From Defluviimonas aquaemixtae (GTDB lineage Bacteria > Pseudomonadota > Alphaproteobacteria > Rhodobacterales > Rhodobacteraceae), in NCBI RefSeq assembly GCF_900302475.1, contig NZ_OMOQ01000001.1, positions 992,001 through 1,056,000 of the forward strand: a DNA stretch of 64,000 nucleotides, read 5' to 3'. Below are positions 24,985 through 34,373 of this stretch, in pieces. The notes under the pieces are model-generated. The model saw only the letters and a program-made list of their open reading frames with translations, was not told the DNA's origin and did not search any database. Made by a program: the position numbers and the translations under genes. Position 1 is the first letter of the stretch, and every line of letters begins with the position of its first letter.

Positions 24985-25890
24985 TCAGGCCCTGAGCGAA
25001 CGTTGGATATGCCCGACCACGAAGTCGATGAAGAGCCGCGCCTTGGGGTCCTGGCGGCGGCGGTGGGTGTAGAGGCAGGCCATCTGCACCGGCACCGGCG
25101 GCTCGTCGGTCAGGATCGGGACAAGGCGGCCTGATTTCAGATGCTCCGAGATTTCGAAGACCGGCTTCAGGATGATGCCGAGCCCGGCCAGCGCCCAGTT
25201 GGTCAGAACGTCGCCGTGATCGCTTTCGAAGGGGCCGCTGACGGGAACGCGGCGGATGCCGTCTGGGGTCTGCAAGGGCCACTGAAACTCCGGCGCGCCG
25301 GGGTAGCGGAGGTTCAGGCAGTCGTGCTTCTGCGCGGTGAGATCCGAGCTTTTCTTCGGCTCGCCCTTGCGGGCGATGTAGTCCGGGGCGGCGCATAGCA
25401 CGCGCGGACAATCGGCGATCTTGCGGATGCGCAGCGTCGAATCCTCGGGCAGGCCGAGGAAGAACATCGCGTCGAGCCCCTCGGCGGCGAGGTCGAGCTT
25501 GCGGTCCGAAAGCCTCAGCCGGATGTTGATGAGCGGGTAGCTTTCGCGGAACGCCGGCGCGGCGGGGGCCACCAGCCGCTGGCCGAGGCCAAGCGGTGCG
25601 GCGACATAGAGCGTGCCCTTGGGGTTTTCGGTGACATTCGAAATCTCGGCCTCGGCCTCGTCCACCGATTCGAGGATCTTGAGCGCGCCCTGGTAGAAGA
25701 GGTGCCCCTGTTCGGTCGGATTGAGCACCCGCGTCGTCCGCTGGAACAGCCGCACGTTCAGATGCGCCTCGAGCTGCGAGATGCGCGAGGAGGCGACGGC
25801 GGCCGATATCCGCATGTCGCGCGCGGCGGCGGACATGTTGCCGAGTTCGTAGACCCGGACGAAGGTGCGCACGTTGTCGAGATAGGCCAT
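24985..25890 (-). CDS. LysR-family regulator of purine catabolism (probable)
   Basis: A 301-residue LysR-type protein with an N-terminal winged helix-turn-helix (LGNMSAAARDMRISAAVASS) and a periplasmic-binding-like effector domain (about residues 90-295). It is divergent from puuD with a 105-base shared promoter region, and sits beside puuE on the other side. Control of urate degradation is inferred from this position. The ATG at 25890 fits the family; the longer open frame overlaps puuD. Confidence 0.85.
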   Translation of the reverse strand: MAYLDNVRTFVRVYELGNMSAAARDMRISAAVASSRISQLEAHLNVRLFQRTTRVLNPTEQGHLFYQGALKILESVDEAEAEISNVTENPKGTLYVAAPLGLGQRLVAPAAPAFRESYPLINIRLRLSDRKLDLAAEGLDAMFFLGLPEDSTLRIRKIADCPRVLCAAPDYIARKGEPKKSSDLTAQKHDCLNLRYPGAPEFQWPLQTPDGIRRVPVSGPFESDHGDVLTNWALAGLGIILKPVFEISEHLKSGRLVPILTDEPPVPVQMACLYTHRRRQDPKARLFIDFVVGHIQRSLRA

Positions 25891-25995
25891 GTCCGAATTC
25901 TTAGGCTTTTTTTGAAGCAGCTGGGGTTTTTTGTCGATTACAGGATAATAGCCCCATAGGCTAGGGTCGTGTCCAGAGTGCCGAAGGAGGACCGG

Positions 25996-27255
25996 ATGCA
26001 AGACATCGCCATCATGTGGGACTGGCTGGGTTTTGCGGTGCGCTGGCTGCATGTGATCACCGCCATCGCCTGGATCGGGTCGTCCTTCTACTTCGTCGCG
26101 CTCGATCTTGGCCTGAGGAAAGTGCCGCACCTGCCGGTCGGCGCGCATGGCGAGGAATGGCAGGTCCACGGCGGCGGCTTCTACCACATCCAGAAATACC
26201 TCGTGGCGCCCGAGCACATGCCCGACCACCTGACATGGTTCAAATGGGAGAGCTATTCGACCTGGCTGTCGGGCGCGGCGCTTTTGATGATCGTCTACTG
26301 GGTCGGGGGCGAGTTATACCTCATCGATGCCGCCAAGGCCGATCTCGCGCTCTGGCAGGGCATTCTGATCTCGGCCGCCTCGCTGACCGTGGGCTGGCTG
26401 GTCTACGACTTTCTCTGCAAGTCGGGGCTGGGCGAGCAGCCGACGCTCCTGATGCTCTTGCTCTTCGTGCTCCTCGTCGCGATGGGCTGGGGCTACAACC
26501 AGATCTTCACCGGCCGCGCGGTGATGCTGCATCTCGGCGCCTTCACGGCGACGATCATGACGGCGAACGTGTTCTTCATCATCATCCCGAACCAGAAGAT
26601 CGTGGTCGACGACCTCAAGGCGGGGCGGACGCCCGACCCAAAATACGGCAAGATCGCCAAGCTGAGATCGACGCACAACAACTACCTGACCTTGCCGGTC
26701 GTGTTCCTGATGCTGTCGAACCACTCTCCGCTGGCGTTCGCGACCGAGTACAACTGGGTGATCGCGGCCCTTGTCTTCCTGATGGGCGTGACGATCCGGC
26801 ACTACTTCAACACGATGCATGCGCGGGCGGGAAATCCGACCTGGACGTGGCTGGCGACCGTCATCCTTTTCATCGGCATCATGTGGCTTTCGACTGCGCC
26901 TTTGATGCAGGACACGGTCGAGGAGTCCGAAGCGCGGGCGCTCACGACCTCGGAGCAGGTTTTCGCGGAGGCCGAGGGCTTTGACGAGGTGCTGGGCATC
27001 GTGCCGGGGCGGTGCGCGATGTGCCACGCGCGCGAGCCCTTCTACGAGGGCGTCCACCGGGCGCCGAAGAACATCCTTTTGGAAACGCCCGCCGACATCG
27101 CGCGGGCGGCGCGTGAGATCTACATTCAGGCGGGTGTGACGGATGCGATGCCGCCCGCCAACGTGTCGTTCATGGAAACGGCCGAACGGCAGGCCGTCAT
27201 CCGCTGGTACCGCAATGCCGCTGGCGCGCTGCCACTGCGCCTCGCCGCCGAATGA
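25996..27255 (+). CDS. puuD: Membrane urate hydroxylase with C-terminal cytochrome c
   Basis: A 419-residue protein. About the first 315 residues contain eight hydrophobic helices of the urate oxidase N-terminal family (WLHVITAIAWIGSSFYFVAL at the start). The C-terminal domain carries one c-type haem motif, CAMCH, and a distal Met region (DAMPPANVSFM). PuuD oxidises urate to 5-hydroxyisourate and hands electrons to the respiratory chain without making peroxide. ATG 25996 follows AAGGAGG; the earlier GTG at 25969 is not needed. Confidence 0.95.
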   Translation: MQDIAIMWDWLGFAVRWLHVITAIAWIGSSFYFVALDLGLRKVPHLPVGAHGEEWQVHGGGFYHIQKYLVAPEHMPDHLTWFKWESYSTWLSGAALLMIVYWVGGELYLIDAAKADLALWQGILISAASLTVGWLVYDFLCKSGLGEQPTLLMLLLFVLLVAMGWGYNQIFTGRAVMLHLGAFTATIMTANVFFIIIPNQKIVVDDLKAGRTPDPKYGKIAKLRSTHNNYLTLPVVFLMLSNHSPLAFATEYNWVIAALVFLMGVTIRHYFNTMHARAGNPTWTWLATVILFIGIMWLSTAPLMQDTVEESEARALTTSEQVFAEAEGFDEVLGIVPGRCAMCHAREPFYEGVHRAPKNILLETPADIARAAREIYIQAGVTDAMPPANVSFMETAERQAVIRWYRNAAGALPLRLAAE

Positions 27256-27300
27256 GGCGGAAGGTGAGGCGATTGCCGGGTCCGGACGAGGCGGCGGCGG

Positions 27301-28002
27301 TCAGATGCTTGTTTTCAGGCGGTAGCCTGGCCGGTAGTAGAACACCGCATGCGTCACGGGGACCGATCTGAGCCAGGTGATCCGGTCCGCTAGCAGGATG
27401 GGTTCGCCGGGCTGGATGCCGAGGAACTCCGCGAGGCGCGGATCGGCGTTGACCGCGCTGAAGGAGAAGGCCGCTTTCGTGTAGGGGATCGTCTCGACCA
27501 GCCATTCGTTGGGGCCGACTGCCGCGAAGTCCACGCTTTCGACGTCCGGTACCGCGGCGATGTTGATCCAGCGATCCTCGAATGCGAATGGCCGGTTGTC
27601 GCCGTAATGCATGCAGTTGAGGTGCAGGACCTGCGCGTCGGGTTCGAGGTCGAGCTGCGCGATCAGCCAGTCAGGCGCCGTCAGACGGTTGCGGCTGACG
27701 AGCGAGTAGCGGTACGTCGCCCCGGTCGCCTCGATCTCGTCCTTGATCAGAGGAATCGAGAGCTTCGCCTGACGCAGGGGATGGGTGCGGACCCGCGTGC
27801 CGGCCTTGCGCTTGCGTTCGAGATAGCCTTCCTCGGCCAGTTCGCGCATCGCGCGGTTGACCGTCGTGCGGGTGCAGGCGAACTCCTTCGCCAGTTCGAC
27901 CTCGCTCGGCAGGTTGGAGCCGGGCGGCCAGATGCCGCCGAGAATGCGCTCGGTCGCGACGCGCTTCACATCGCGGTAGCTGACATTCTCCGATCTGGTC
28001 AT
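27301..28002 (-). CDS. hutC: Histidine utilization repressor (GntR/HutC)
   Basis: A 233-residue GntR-family repressor of the HutC subgroup. An N-terminal winged helix (LPSEVELAKEFACTRTTVNRAMREL) is followed by a UTRA effector domain (LNCMHYGDNRPFAFEDRWIN). HutC proteins bind urocanate and release the hut genes. It is divergent from hutD, with a good palindrome between them. Confidence 0.92.
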   Translation of the reverse strand: MTRSENVSYRDVKRVATERILGGIWPPGSNLPSEVELAKEFACTRTTVNRAMRELAEEGYLERKRKAGTRVRTHPLRQAKLSIPLIKDEIEATGATYRYSLVSRNRLTAPDWLIAQLDLEPDAQVLHLNCMHYGDNRPFAFEDRWINIAAVPDVESVDFAAVGPNEWLVETIPYTKAAFSFSAVNADPRLAEFLGIQPGEPILLADRITWLRSVPVTHAVFYYRPGYRLKTSI

Positions 28003-28038
28003 GGCGCAGGCGATTGCCTTTATGACTGCCCATTTTCT

Positions 28039-28058
28039 GATATAGCGTACGCAATATT
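28039..28058. promoter_or_regulatory. Candidate HutC operator
   Basis: A 20-base near-palindrome centred on GCGTACGC, with eight of ten base pairs matching (outer arms GATATA and AATATT). It lies 37 bases from the hutC start and upstream of hutD. Weaker palindrome-like elements, TGTAGACA (30018-30025) and TGTATAC (30039-30045), lie in the hutF-hutH gap. Confidence 0.4.
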
Positions 28059-28103
28059 GCCGGGATTGGAAAGCAGCTGAAGGTCATAGCCAAATCCGCC
28101 TAT

Positions 28104-28664
28104 ATGCGGACGCTCTGGAAGAACGGCCGGGGGGCGACCTATGAGATTGCGACGCGAAACGGCGCGCGGGGCATGCTGTGGCGCCTCAGCCTCGCGGAAA
28201 TGGCGGGGGAGGTGCCGTTCTCGGTCTTTCCCGGTCTGCAAAGGATACTGACCGTCGTGAGCGGGCCGGGCATATGCCTGACCGGCGAGGACATGGCGAT
28301 CGAAGCGCTGCCGCAGCAGCCGGTGACGTTCTCCGGCGACGTGCCGCTTGTCGGCGCCTGTGCCGACGGGCCGGTGCGCAACCTGAACCTGATCTTCGAC
28401 CCGGGTCAGGTGGCGGCGTCGGTCGCCCCCGTCGCCGGTTGTGATTTCGGCAGATTGAGGCGTGATGCGGGGACGCTGCATGCAATTCATCTCCTATCCG
28501 GCCGGCTCGGGCTGGCGCAGGGCGTCATGCTCGAAGCGGGGGATACCGCCCTCTTGGATGGCGACGACGCCGCGCCATCTGCAAGCGAGGATGCGCGGGG
28601 ATTGCTGGTGGCGATCCACCGCATGCCGGGACCTGCCGGGTCAGAGACCGGCCAGGAGGTCTGA
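28104..28664 (+). CDS. hutD: HutD family protein
   Basis: A cupin-like HutD protein of 186 residues from the first ATG, with WKNGRGATYEIA, WRLSLAEM and FSVFPGLQRILTVVSG as family marks. HutD is a non-enzymatic member of hut clusters thought to limit pathway over-activity. Sequence in the same frame upstream of the ATG (KVIAKSAYMRTLWKNG) also aligns with the usual HutD N-terminus. The true start may therefore be a non-ATG codon such as CTG at 28077, behind GGAAAG. It converges on hutF and overlaps it by 24 bases. Confidence 0.85.
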   Translation: MRTLWKNGRGATYEIATRNGARGMLWRLSLAEMAGEVPFSVFPGLQRILTVVSGPGICLTGEDMAIEALPQQPVTFSGDVPLVGACADGPVRNLNLIFDPGQVAASVAPVAGCDFGRLRRDAGTLHAIHLLSGRLGLAQGVMLEAGDTALLDGDDAAPSASEDARGLLVAIHRMPGPAGSETGQEV

Positions 28665-30002
28665 CAGGGCTGACCGGTACCGTGCGACGATCGGCTCGCG
28701 CGACACGTGCCGGCCATCCCTGACCATGTGCCGCCCTGCGGACCAGACATCCGTCACGACGCGGTCGGAGGCGGCAAAGCACACGCCGTCGAGAAGCTGA
28801 TGGTCGGTAAGGCCGCAAAGCGCCGGATCGGTGCCGTCGATCGCGACGAGATCGGCGAGCGCACCATCGCGGATCGTCCCGGCATCGCGGCCAAGCGCTA
28901 GCGCCCCGCCGGTCGCGGCGCCTGAGTAGAGCTGGCGGCCGACCGATCCTTCCCCGACCACCAGCACGTTGCGCGCCTGGTCGCGAAGGCGCTGGGAATA
29001 TTCGAGCATGCGCAGCTCTTCCGTAAGCGAAATGCGGACGTTTGAATCGGAACCGATGCCGAAGGCGCCGCCGTGTTCCAGAAAAGTCGGCCCGTTGAAC
29101 GTGCCGTCACCCAGATTGGCTTCGGTGATCGGGCAAAGACCCGCGACCGCGCCCGACCGGGCGAAGCGGGCGGTCTCATCCCCGGTCATGTGCGTCGCAT
29201 GGATCAGGCACCAGCGCGGCCCGACATCGGCATTGTCGAGAAGCCAGTCGACCGGCCGGCGGCCGAGCCTGTCCTCGACATCGCGCACCTCCTTTGTCTG
29301 TTCGGCGACGTGGATGTGGACCGGACCCGATGGGTGCCGGGCCAGCGTCGCGGCGAGATCGCCGGGCGAGGTGGCGCGCAGCGAGTGCGGGGCGATGCCC
29401 AGCCCCGTGTCCGCCGGCAAATCCGCCAGGACGGCGCGGCATTCTTCGACCAGACGGGCGAACCGGTCCACGTCGTTGCCAAAGCGCAGCTGTCCGCCCG
29501 CCAAGGGCTTCTGCGTCACGCCGGCATAGGTGTAGAGCACCGGCAGATGGGTCAGCCCGATACCCGCCGTGGCGGTGGCGGCGAAGATGCGCTGGCTCAG
29601 TTCCGAGAGCCTACCGTAGGGGCGCCCGCCCGGCTGGTGGTGGACGTAGTGGAACTCTCCGACCGCGGCGTATCCGGCCTCCAGCATCTCCATGTAGGTC
29701 AGCGCGGCGATCGCCTCGACCTGTTCGGGCGTCAGCCGGTCGAGGAAGCGGTACATGAGGTCGCGCCAGGTCCAGAAGCTTTCGCGTCCGGCGGCGCGGA
29801 ACTCGGTCATTCCCGCCATCGCGCGCTGGAAAGCGTGGCTATGGAGGTTGGCGAGCGCCGGGAGCAGCACGTCCACCGCGTGGTCGTCTGGGGCGGGCCG
29901 GGCGCCCCGCGTGATGGAGGCGATGCGACCACCCGCGAGTGCAATCCGGACATCCTTCACCCAGTCCTCGCCAAGCAGTGCCGAACGGGCGAAAATCCTC
30001 AT
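28641..30002 (-). CDS. hutF: Formimidoylglutamate deiminase
   Basis: A 453-residue amidohydrolase of the HutF family, which converts N-formimidoylglutamate to N-formylglutamate. The metal-binding [12 protein letters not shown], the [11 protein letters not shown] segment, HATHMTGDE and GSDSN are all present. The HSHAFQRA signature and the [11 protein letters not shown] segment separate it from imidazolonepropionase HutI. It works upstream of HutG in the five-step route. The ATG at 30002 is preferred; the longer frame crosses the hutH promoter. Confidence 0.93.
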   Translation of the reverse strand: MRIFARSALLGEDWVKDVRIALAGGRIASITRGARPAPDDHAVDVLLPALANLHSHAFQRAMAGMTEFRAAGRESFWTWRDLMYRFLDRLTPEQVEAIAALTYMEMLEAGYAAVGEFHYVHHQPGGRPYGRLSELSQRIFAATATAGIGLTHLPVLYTYAGVTQKPLAGGQLRFGNDVDRFARLVEECRAVLADLPADTGLGIAPHSLRATSPGDLAATLARHPSGPVHIHVAEQTKEVRDVEDRLGRRPVDWLLDNADVGPRWCLIHATHMTGDETARFARSGAVAGLCPITEANLGDGTFNGPTFLEHGGAFGIGSDSNVRISLTEELRMLEYSQRLRDQARNVLVVGEGSVGRQLYSGAATGGALALGRDAGTIRDGALADLVAIDGTDPALCGLTDHQLLDGVCFAASDRVVTDVWSAGRHMVRDGRHVSREPIVARYRSALSDLLAGL

Positions 30003-30198
30003 GCTGCCCTCATTATGTGTAGACAATAAAAGCCTATCTGTATACCTAACGCCCTGCAAGCGGGAGTTCTTCGAATCATGCGGCAGGCGTTCGAATGGTC
30101 CGGTCGCGGCGGCATCGTTGGGGGTCGCCACATGCGCGTCCGTGACAGCGAATGGCGGCGGCGCGGCGCGCTGCCGCGGGCGGTTCCGGAGGCAGCCG

Positions 30199-31737
30199 AT
30201 GACCGCGCGTGAGCTGACGCCGGGCAGGGTGACGCTGTCCGAGCTTGCCGACATCTACTGGAACGAAGCTCCGGCGGTCCTGGACGCGTCGTGCCGGCCC
30301 GACATCGACGCGGCAGCGGCACTTATCGCGGCGGCCGCGGCAGGCGACGGCGCAGTCTATGGCGTGAACACCGGCTTTGGAAAGCTCGCGAGCATCAAGA
30401 TCGCACCGGGAGATACCGCGACGCTCCAGCGCAACCTGATCCTCAGCCATTGCTGCGGCGTGGGCCCGCCGGTGTCGCGCCGGATGGCGCGGCTCATCAT
30501 GACGCTGAAGCTCTTGTCCTTCGGGCGCGGCGCGTCGGGCGTCCGCTGGGAACTCGTGGCGCTGCTGCAGGAGATGCTCATGCGCGGCGTGACCCCGGTC
30601 ATTCCGGCGCAGGGCTCAGTTGGCGCCTCGGGCGACCTCGCGCCGCTCGCCCATATGACGGCGGTTCTGATCGGCGAGGGCGAGGCCGAATTCGACGGCA
30701 AGGTTCTGCCGGGGGCGGAGGCGCTGGCGCAGGCGGGGCTCGCGCCGGTCCAGCTTGGCCCGAAGGAGGGGCTTGCCTTCATCAACGGCACGCAGTTCTC
30801 CACCGCCTTCGCTCTGGCTGGCCTTTTCGAGGCCTGGCACGCGGCGCGGGCCGCGCTGGTGATTTCGGCGCTCTCGACGGATGCGATCATGGGCTCGACC
30901 GCGCCCCTGCAGCCGGAGATCCACGCGCTGCGCGGCCATCGCGGCCAGATCGAGGCGGCCGAGGCCATGCGACGCATCCTCGACGGGTCTGATATCCGCG
31001 AAAGCCACCGCGAGGGCGACACGCGCGTGCAGGACCCTTACTGCATCCGCTGCCAGCCGCAGGTGACCGGGGCGGCGATGGACGTGCTGCGGCAGGCCGC
31101 CACGACGCTCGTGACCGAGGCCAACGCGGCGACCGACAACCCGCTGGTGCTGACCGGGGCCGGGCTGATCGTTTCGGGCGGCAATTTTCACGCCGAGCCG
31201 GTCGGCTTCGCCGCCGACATGATCGCGCTCGCCGTCAGCGAGATCGGCGCGATCGCGCAGCGCCGCGTCGCGCTGATGGTCGATCCGACGCTGAGCTTCG
31301 ACCTGCCGCCTTTCCTGACGCCGTCACCCGGGCTCAATTCCGGGCTGATGATCGCCGAGGTGACCTCGGCGGCGCTGATGAGCGAGAACAAGCACCTCGC
31401 CACGCCCTGCGTCACCGACTCGACGCCGACCTCGGCAAACCAGGAGGATCACGTGTCCATGGCCGCCCATGGCGCGCGCCGCCTGCGGCGCATGATCGAG
31501 AACGTGAAGCACATCCTCGGCATAGAGCTTCTGTGCGCGGCCCAAGGGATCGATTTCCGCGCGCCGCTGCAGACGAGCGTGCCGTTGCAAAATGTCGTTT
31601 CGCGGCTTCGCCGGGAGGTCGCCACTCTGAACCAGGACCGCTACCTCGCGCCCGACATCGCCGCCGCCGCGGCACTCGTGGCGTCGGGCGAGATCGTGGC
31701 GGCCGCCGAGATCGAACTGCCGGAGTTGGACGGATGA
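30199..31737 (+). CDS. hutH: Histidine ammonia-lyase
   Basis: A 512-residue enzyme that deaminates histidine to urocanate. The MIO prosthetic group forms from Ala143-Ser144-Gly145 within [14 protein letters not shown], the expected place. YGVNTGFG near residue 54 and [17 protein letters not shown] near the C-terminus carry other active-site residues. ATG 30199 has a CGGAGG-like site upstream. Its stop overlaps the hutG start. Confidence 0.97.
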   Translation: MTARELTPGRVTLSELADIYWNEAPAVLDASCRPDIDAAAALIAAAAAGDGAVYGVNTGFGKLASIKIAPGDTATLQRNLILSHCCGVGPPVSRRMARLIMTLKLLSFGRGASGVRWELVALLQEMLMRGVTPVIPAQGSVGASGDLAPLAHMTAVLIGEGEAEFDGKVLPGAEALAQAGLAPVQLGPKEGLAFINGTQFSTAFALAGLFEAWHAARAALVISALSTDAIMGSTAPLQPEIHALRGHRGQIEAAEAMRRILDGSDIRESHREGDTRVQDPYCIRCQPQVTGAAMDVLRQAATTLVTEANAATDNPLVLTGAGLIVSGGNFHAEPVGFAADMIALAVSEIGAIAQRRVALMVDPTLSFDLPPFLTPSPGLNSGLMIAEVTSAALMSENKHLATPCVTDSTPTSANQEDHVSMAAHGARRLRRMIENVKHILGIELLCAAQGIDFRAPLQTSVPLQNVVSRLRREVATLNQDRYLAPDIAAAAALVASGEIVAAAEIELPELDG

Positions 31738-32537
31738 ACTTATTTGAGGTCGTGCGGGGCGACAGCCCCGTTATTCTGGGCCAGCCGCATGGCGGCACGC
31801 ATGTGCCCGACGCGATCGCGCCGCGCCTGAACGACACCGGCCGGGCTCTCGCCGATACCGACTGGCACATCGCGCGGCTCTACGCCGGGATTCTTGTGAA
31901 GGCGACGATCGTGAGGTCGAATGTGCACCGCTACGTGATCGACGCCAATCGCGATCCCTCCGGGGTGTCGCTCTATCCCGGCCAGAACACGACGGGCCTG
32001 TGCCCGCTGACCGATTTCGACGGACAGGACATCTGGCGCGAAGGGCAGGCGCCGTCGGGGGATGAAATCGACGCGCGGCGGGAGGCGTATCACGCCCCCT
32101 ACCACGCGGCGCTGGCCGAAGAGCTCGCGCGGGTAAAGGCGCGTCACGGCTGCGCGGTGCTCTATGACTGCCATTCGATCCGGTCGCGGATTCCATTTCT
32201 CTTCGAGGGCACGCTGCCGGTCTTCTCCATCGGCACGAACGACGGCGCATCCTGCGCCGCGCGCGTTCAGTGTGCGACCTCTGATCCCTGCCTGAAGGCC
32301 GAGGGCATGGATGCCGTCGTCAACGGCCGCTTCAAGGGCGGCTGGACGACGCGGCACTACGGCCGCCCGGACGAGAACGTGCATGCGGTCCAGATGGAGC
32401 TCGTCCAACGCGCCTATCTCGAAGCCGAAGCGTCGCCGTGGACCTATTCGGCCGATGTCGCGGATCCGACGCGCGAGGTGCTCGGCGCGGTGCTCGCCAA
32501 TCTCGACCGCCTCGCCCGTTCCGGCGAACTGCTCTGA
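31734..32537 (+). CDS. hutG: N-formylglutamate deformylase
   Basis: A 267-residue N-formylglutamate amidohydrolase, the last step of the HutF/HutG route, which yields glutamate and formate. [10 protein letters not shown] near the N-terminus, [19 protein letters not shown] and [16 protein letters not shown] are characteristic. ATGA overlap with hutH gives translational coupling, and hutU starts 12 bases later. Confidence 0.95.
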   Translation: MNLFEVVRGDSPVILGQPHGGTHVPDAIAPRLNDTGRALADTDWHIARLYAGILVKATIVRSNVHRYVIDANRDPSGVSLYPGQNTTGLCPLTDFDGQDIWREGQAPSGDEIDARREAYHAPYHAALAEELARVKARHGCAVLYDCHSIRSRIPFLFEGTLPVFSIGTNDGASCAARVQCATSDPCLKAEGMDAVVNGRFKGGWTTRHYGRPDENVHAVQMELVQRAYLEAEASPWTYSADVADPTREVLGAVLANLDRLARSGELL

Positions 32538-32549
32538 AGGAGACCGACC

Positions 32550-34232
32550 ATGTCCGACCGCAAGAACGTTCGCGACATCTACCCGCCGACCGGAACCGAG
32601 CTGAACGCCAAGAGCTGGCTGACCGAGGCGCCGCTTCGCATGCTCATGAACAACCTGCATCCCGACGTGGCCGAGAACCCGCATGAGCTTGTCGTCTATG
32701 GGGGGATCGGGCGCGCGGCCCGGACCTGGCGCGACTTCGACCTGATCGTCGACAGCCTGAAGAAGCTCGAGGCGGACGAGACGCTAGTCGTCCAGTCGGG
32801 CCGGCCGGTTGCCATCGTGAAGACCCACAATGACGCTCCGCGCGTGCTGATCGCGAATTCCAATCTCGTGCCGCACTGGGCCACTTGGGAGCATTTCAAC
32901 GAGCTCGATAGGAAGGGGCTCATGATGTACGGCCAAATGACGGCCGGATCGTGGATTTACATTGGAACACAGGGGATTGTGCAGGGAACCTACGAAACCT
33001 TCGCCGAGGCCGGACGCCAGCACTACGGTGGCGACATGGCGGGCCGCTGGGTGCTCACCGCCGGTCTCGGCGGCATGGGCGGGGCGCAGCCCCTTGCCGC
33101 CGTCTTCGCGGGGGCGTGCTGCCTTGCCGTCGAATGCGACGAGACCCGCATAGATTTTCGAATTAAAACAAAATACTTGGACGAGAAAGCCAAGACTCTG
33201 GACGAAGCACTCGCGCTCATCGAAAAGTGGACCACGGTGGGCGAGGCGAAATCGGTCGGGCTTCTCGGCAACGCGGCGGACATCGTTCCCGAAATCGCGC
33301 GCCGGATGAAGGCGGGCGGCATGCGGCCCGACATCGTCACCGACCAGACCTCGGCGCATGACCCGGTGCACGGCTATCTGCCGCTCGGATGGACCGTGGC
33401 CGAATGGCGCGAGCGGCAGGAGAGCGACCCGAAGCGGGTCGAGCGCGAGGCGCGCGCCTCGATGAAGGTCCATGTCGCGGCGATGGTCGAGTTCCACGAG
33501 GCGGGCGTGCCGACCGTCGATTACGGCAACAACATCCGCCAGGTCGCGAAGGACGAGGGGCTGGAGAACGCCTTCGCCTTCCCGGGTTTCGTGCCGGCTT
33601 ATATCCGGCCTCTCTTCTGCAAGGGGATCGGCCCGTTCCGCTGGTGCGCGCTCTCGGGCGATCCGGAGGACATCGCCAGGACCGATGCGGCGATGAAGCA
33701 GTTGTTCCCGGAGAACGAACACCTTCACCGCTGGCTCGACATGGCGAGCGAGCGGATCGCCTTCCAGGGCTTGCCCGCCCGCATCTGCTGGATCGGGCTT
33801 GGAGACCGGCACAAGGCGGGGCTGATGTTCAACGCGATGGTCGCGCGGGGCGAGCTGAAGGCCCCCATCGTCATCGGTCGCGACCATCTCGATTCGGGCT
33901 CCGTCGCCTCGCCCAACCGCGAGACCGAGGCGATGAAGGACGGCTCGGACGCGGTGTCGGACTGGCCGCTCCTGAACGCGCTCGTCAACACCGCGTCGGG
34001 CGCGACATGGGTCAGCCTGCATCACGGCGGCGGCGTCGGCATGGGGTTCAGCCAGCATGCGGGCGTGGTGATCGTCGCGGATGGCACCGAGGACGCGGCG
34101 AAGCGGCTGGAACGCGTTCTGTGGAACGATCCGGCCTCGGGCGTGTGGCGCCATGCCGATGCCGGCTACGAGACCGCGATAGATCACGCCAAGGCGTGCG
34201 GGCTGCGGCTGCCGGCCATCCTCGGGAACTGA
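32550..34232 (+). CDS. hutU: Urocanate hydratase
   Basis: A 560-residue urocanase that converts urocanate to imidazolone propionate with bound NAD. The length is typical. [15 protein letters not shown] (NAD-binding), [25 protein letters not shown] and [18 protein letters not shown] are all conserved. AGGAG precedes the ATG. Its product needs HutI, which is missing from the window. Confidence 0.97.
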   Translation: MSDRKNVRDIYPPTGTELNAKSWLTEAPLRMLMNNLHPDVAENPHELVVYGGIGRAARTWRDFDLIVDSLKKLEADETLVVQSGRPVAIVKTHNDAPRVLIANSNLVPHWATWEHFNELDRKGLMMYGQMTAGSWIYIGTQGIVQGTYETFAEAGRQHYGGDMAGRWVLTAGLGGMGGAQPLAAVFAGACCLAVECDETRIDFRIKTKYLDEKAKTLDEALALIEKWTTVGEAKSVGLLGNAADIVPEIARRMKAGGMRPDIVTDQTSAHDPVHGYLPLGWTVAEWRERQESDPKRVEREARASMKVHVAAMVEFHEAGVPTVDYGNNIRQVAKDEGLENAFAFPGFVPAYIRPLFCKGIGPFRWCALSGDPEDIARTDAAMKQLFPENEHLHRWLDMASERIAFQGLPARICWIGLGDRHKAGLMFNAMVARGELKAPIVIGRDHLDSGSVASPNRETEAMKDGSDAVSDWPLLNALVNTASGATWVSLHHGGGVGMGFSQHAGVVIVADGTEDAAKRLERVLWNDPASGVWRHADAGYETAIDHAKACGLRLPAILGN

Positions 34233-34294
34233 CAGAAGGCTGCTGACGGCCGCGCACGACGGCTTGCGCGCGAACGGCTGCAAGAGAGGCGCGG

Positions 34295-34308
34295 TTGATC
34301 TGTATCAT
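34295..34308. promoter_or_regulatory. FNR/FnrL-like box upstream of phaC
   Basis: TTGATCTGTATCAT differs from the FNR consensus TTGAT-N4-ATCAA only in the last base. It lies 65 bases before the phaC start, a position suitable for activation under low oxygen. Confidence 0.55.
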
Positions 34309-34373
34309 GGCTCCGTGCTCGCTCAGCGCGTAGCCCTTCACGAGACACAGAAAACGACCTCCGAGGTATCGTC

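Noticed and set aside
28641..30002. Imidazolonepropionase HutI
   Set aside because: The [12 protein letters not shown] metal-binding motif and length match HutF, and HutG of the formylglutamate route is present.
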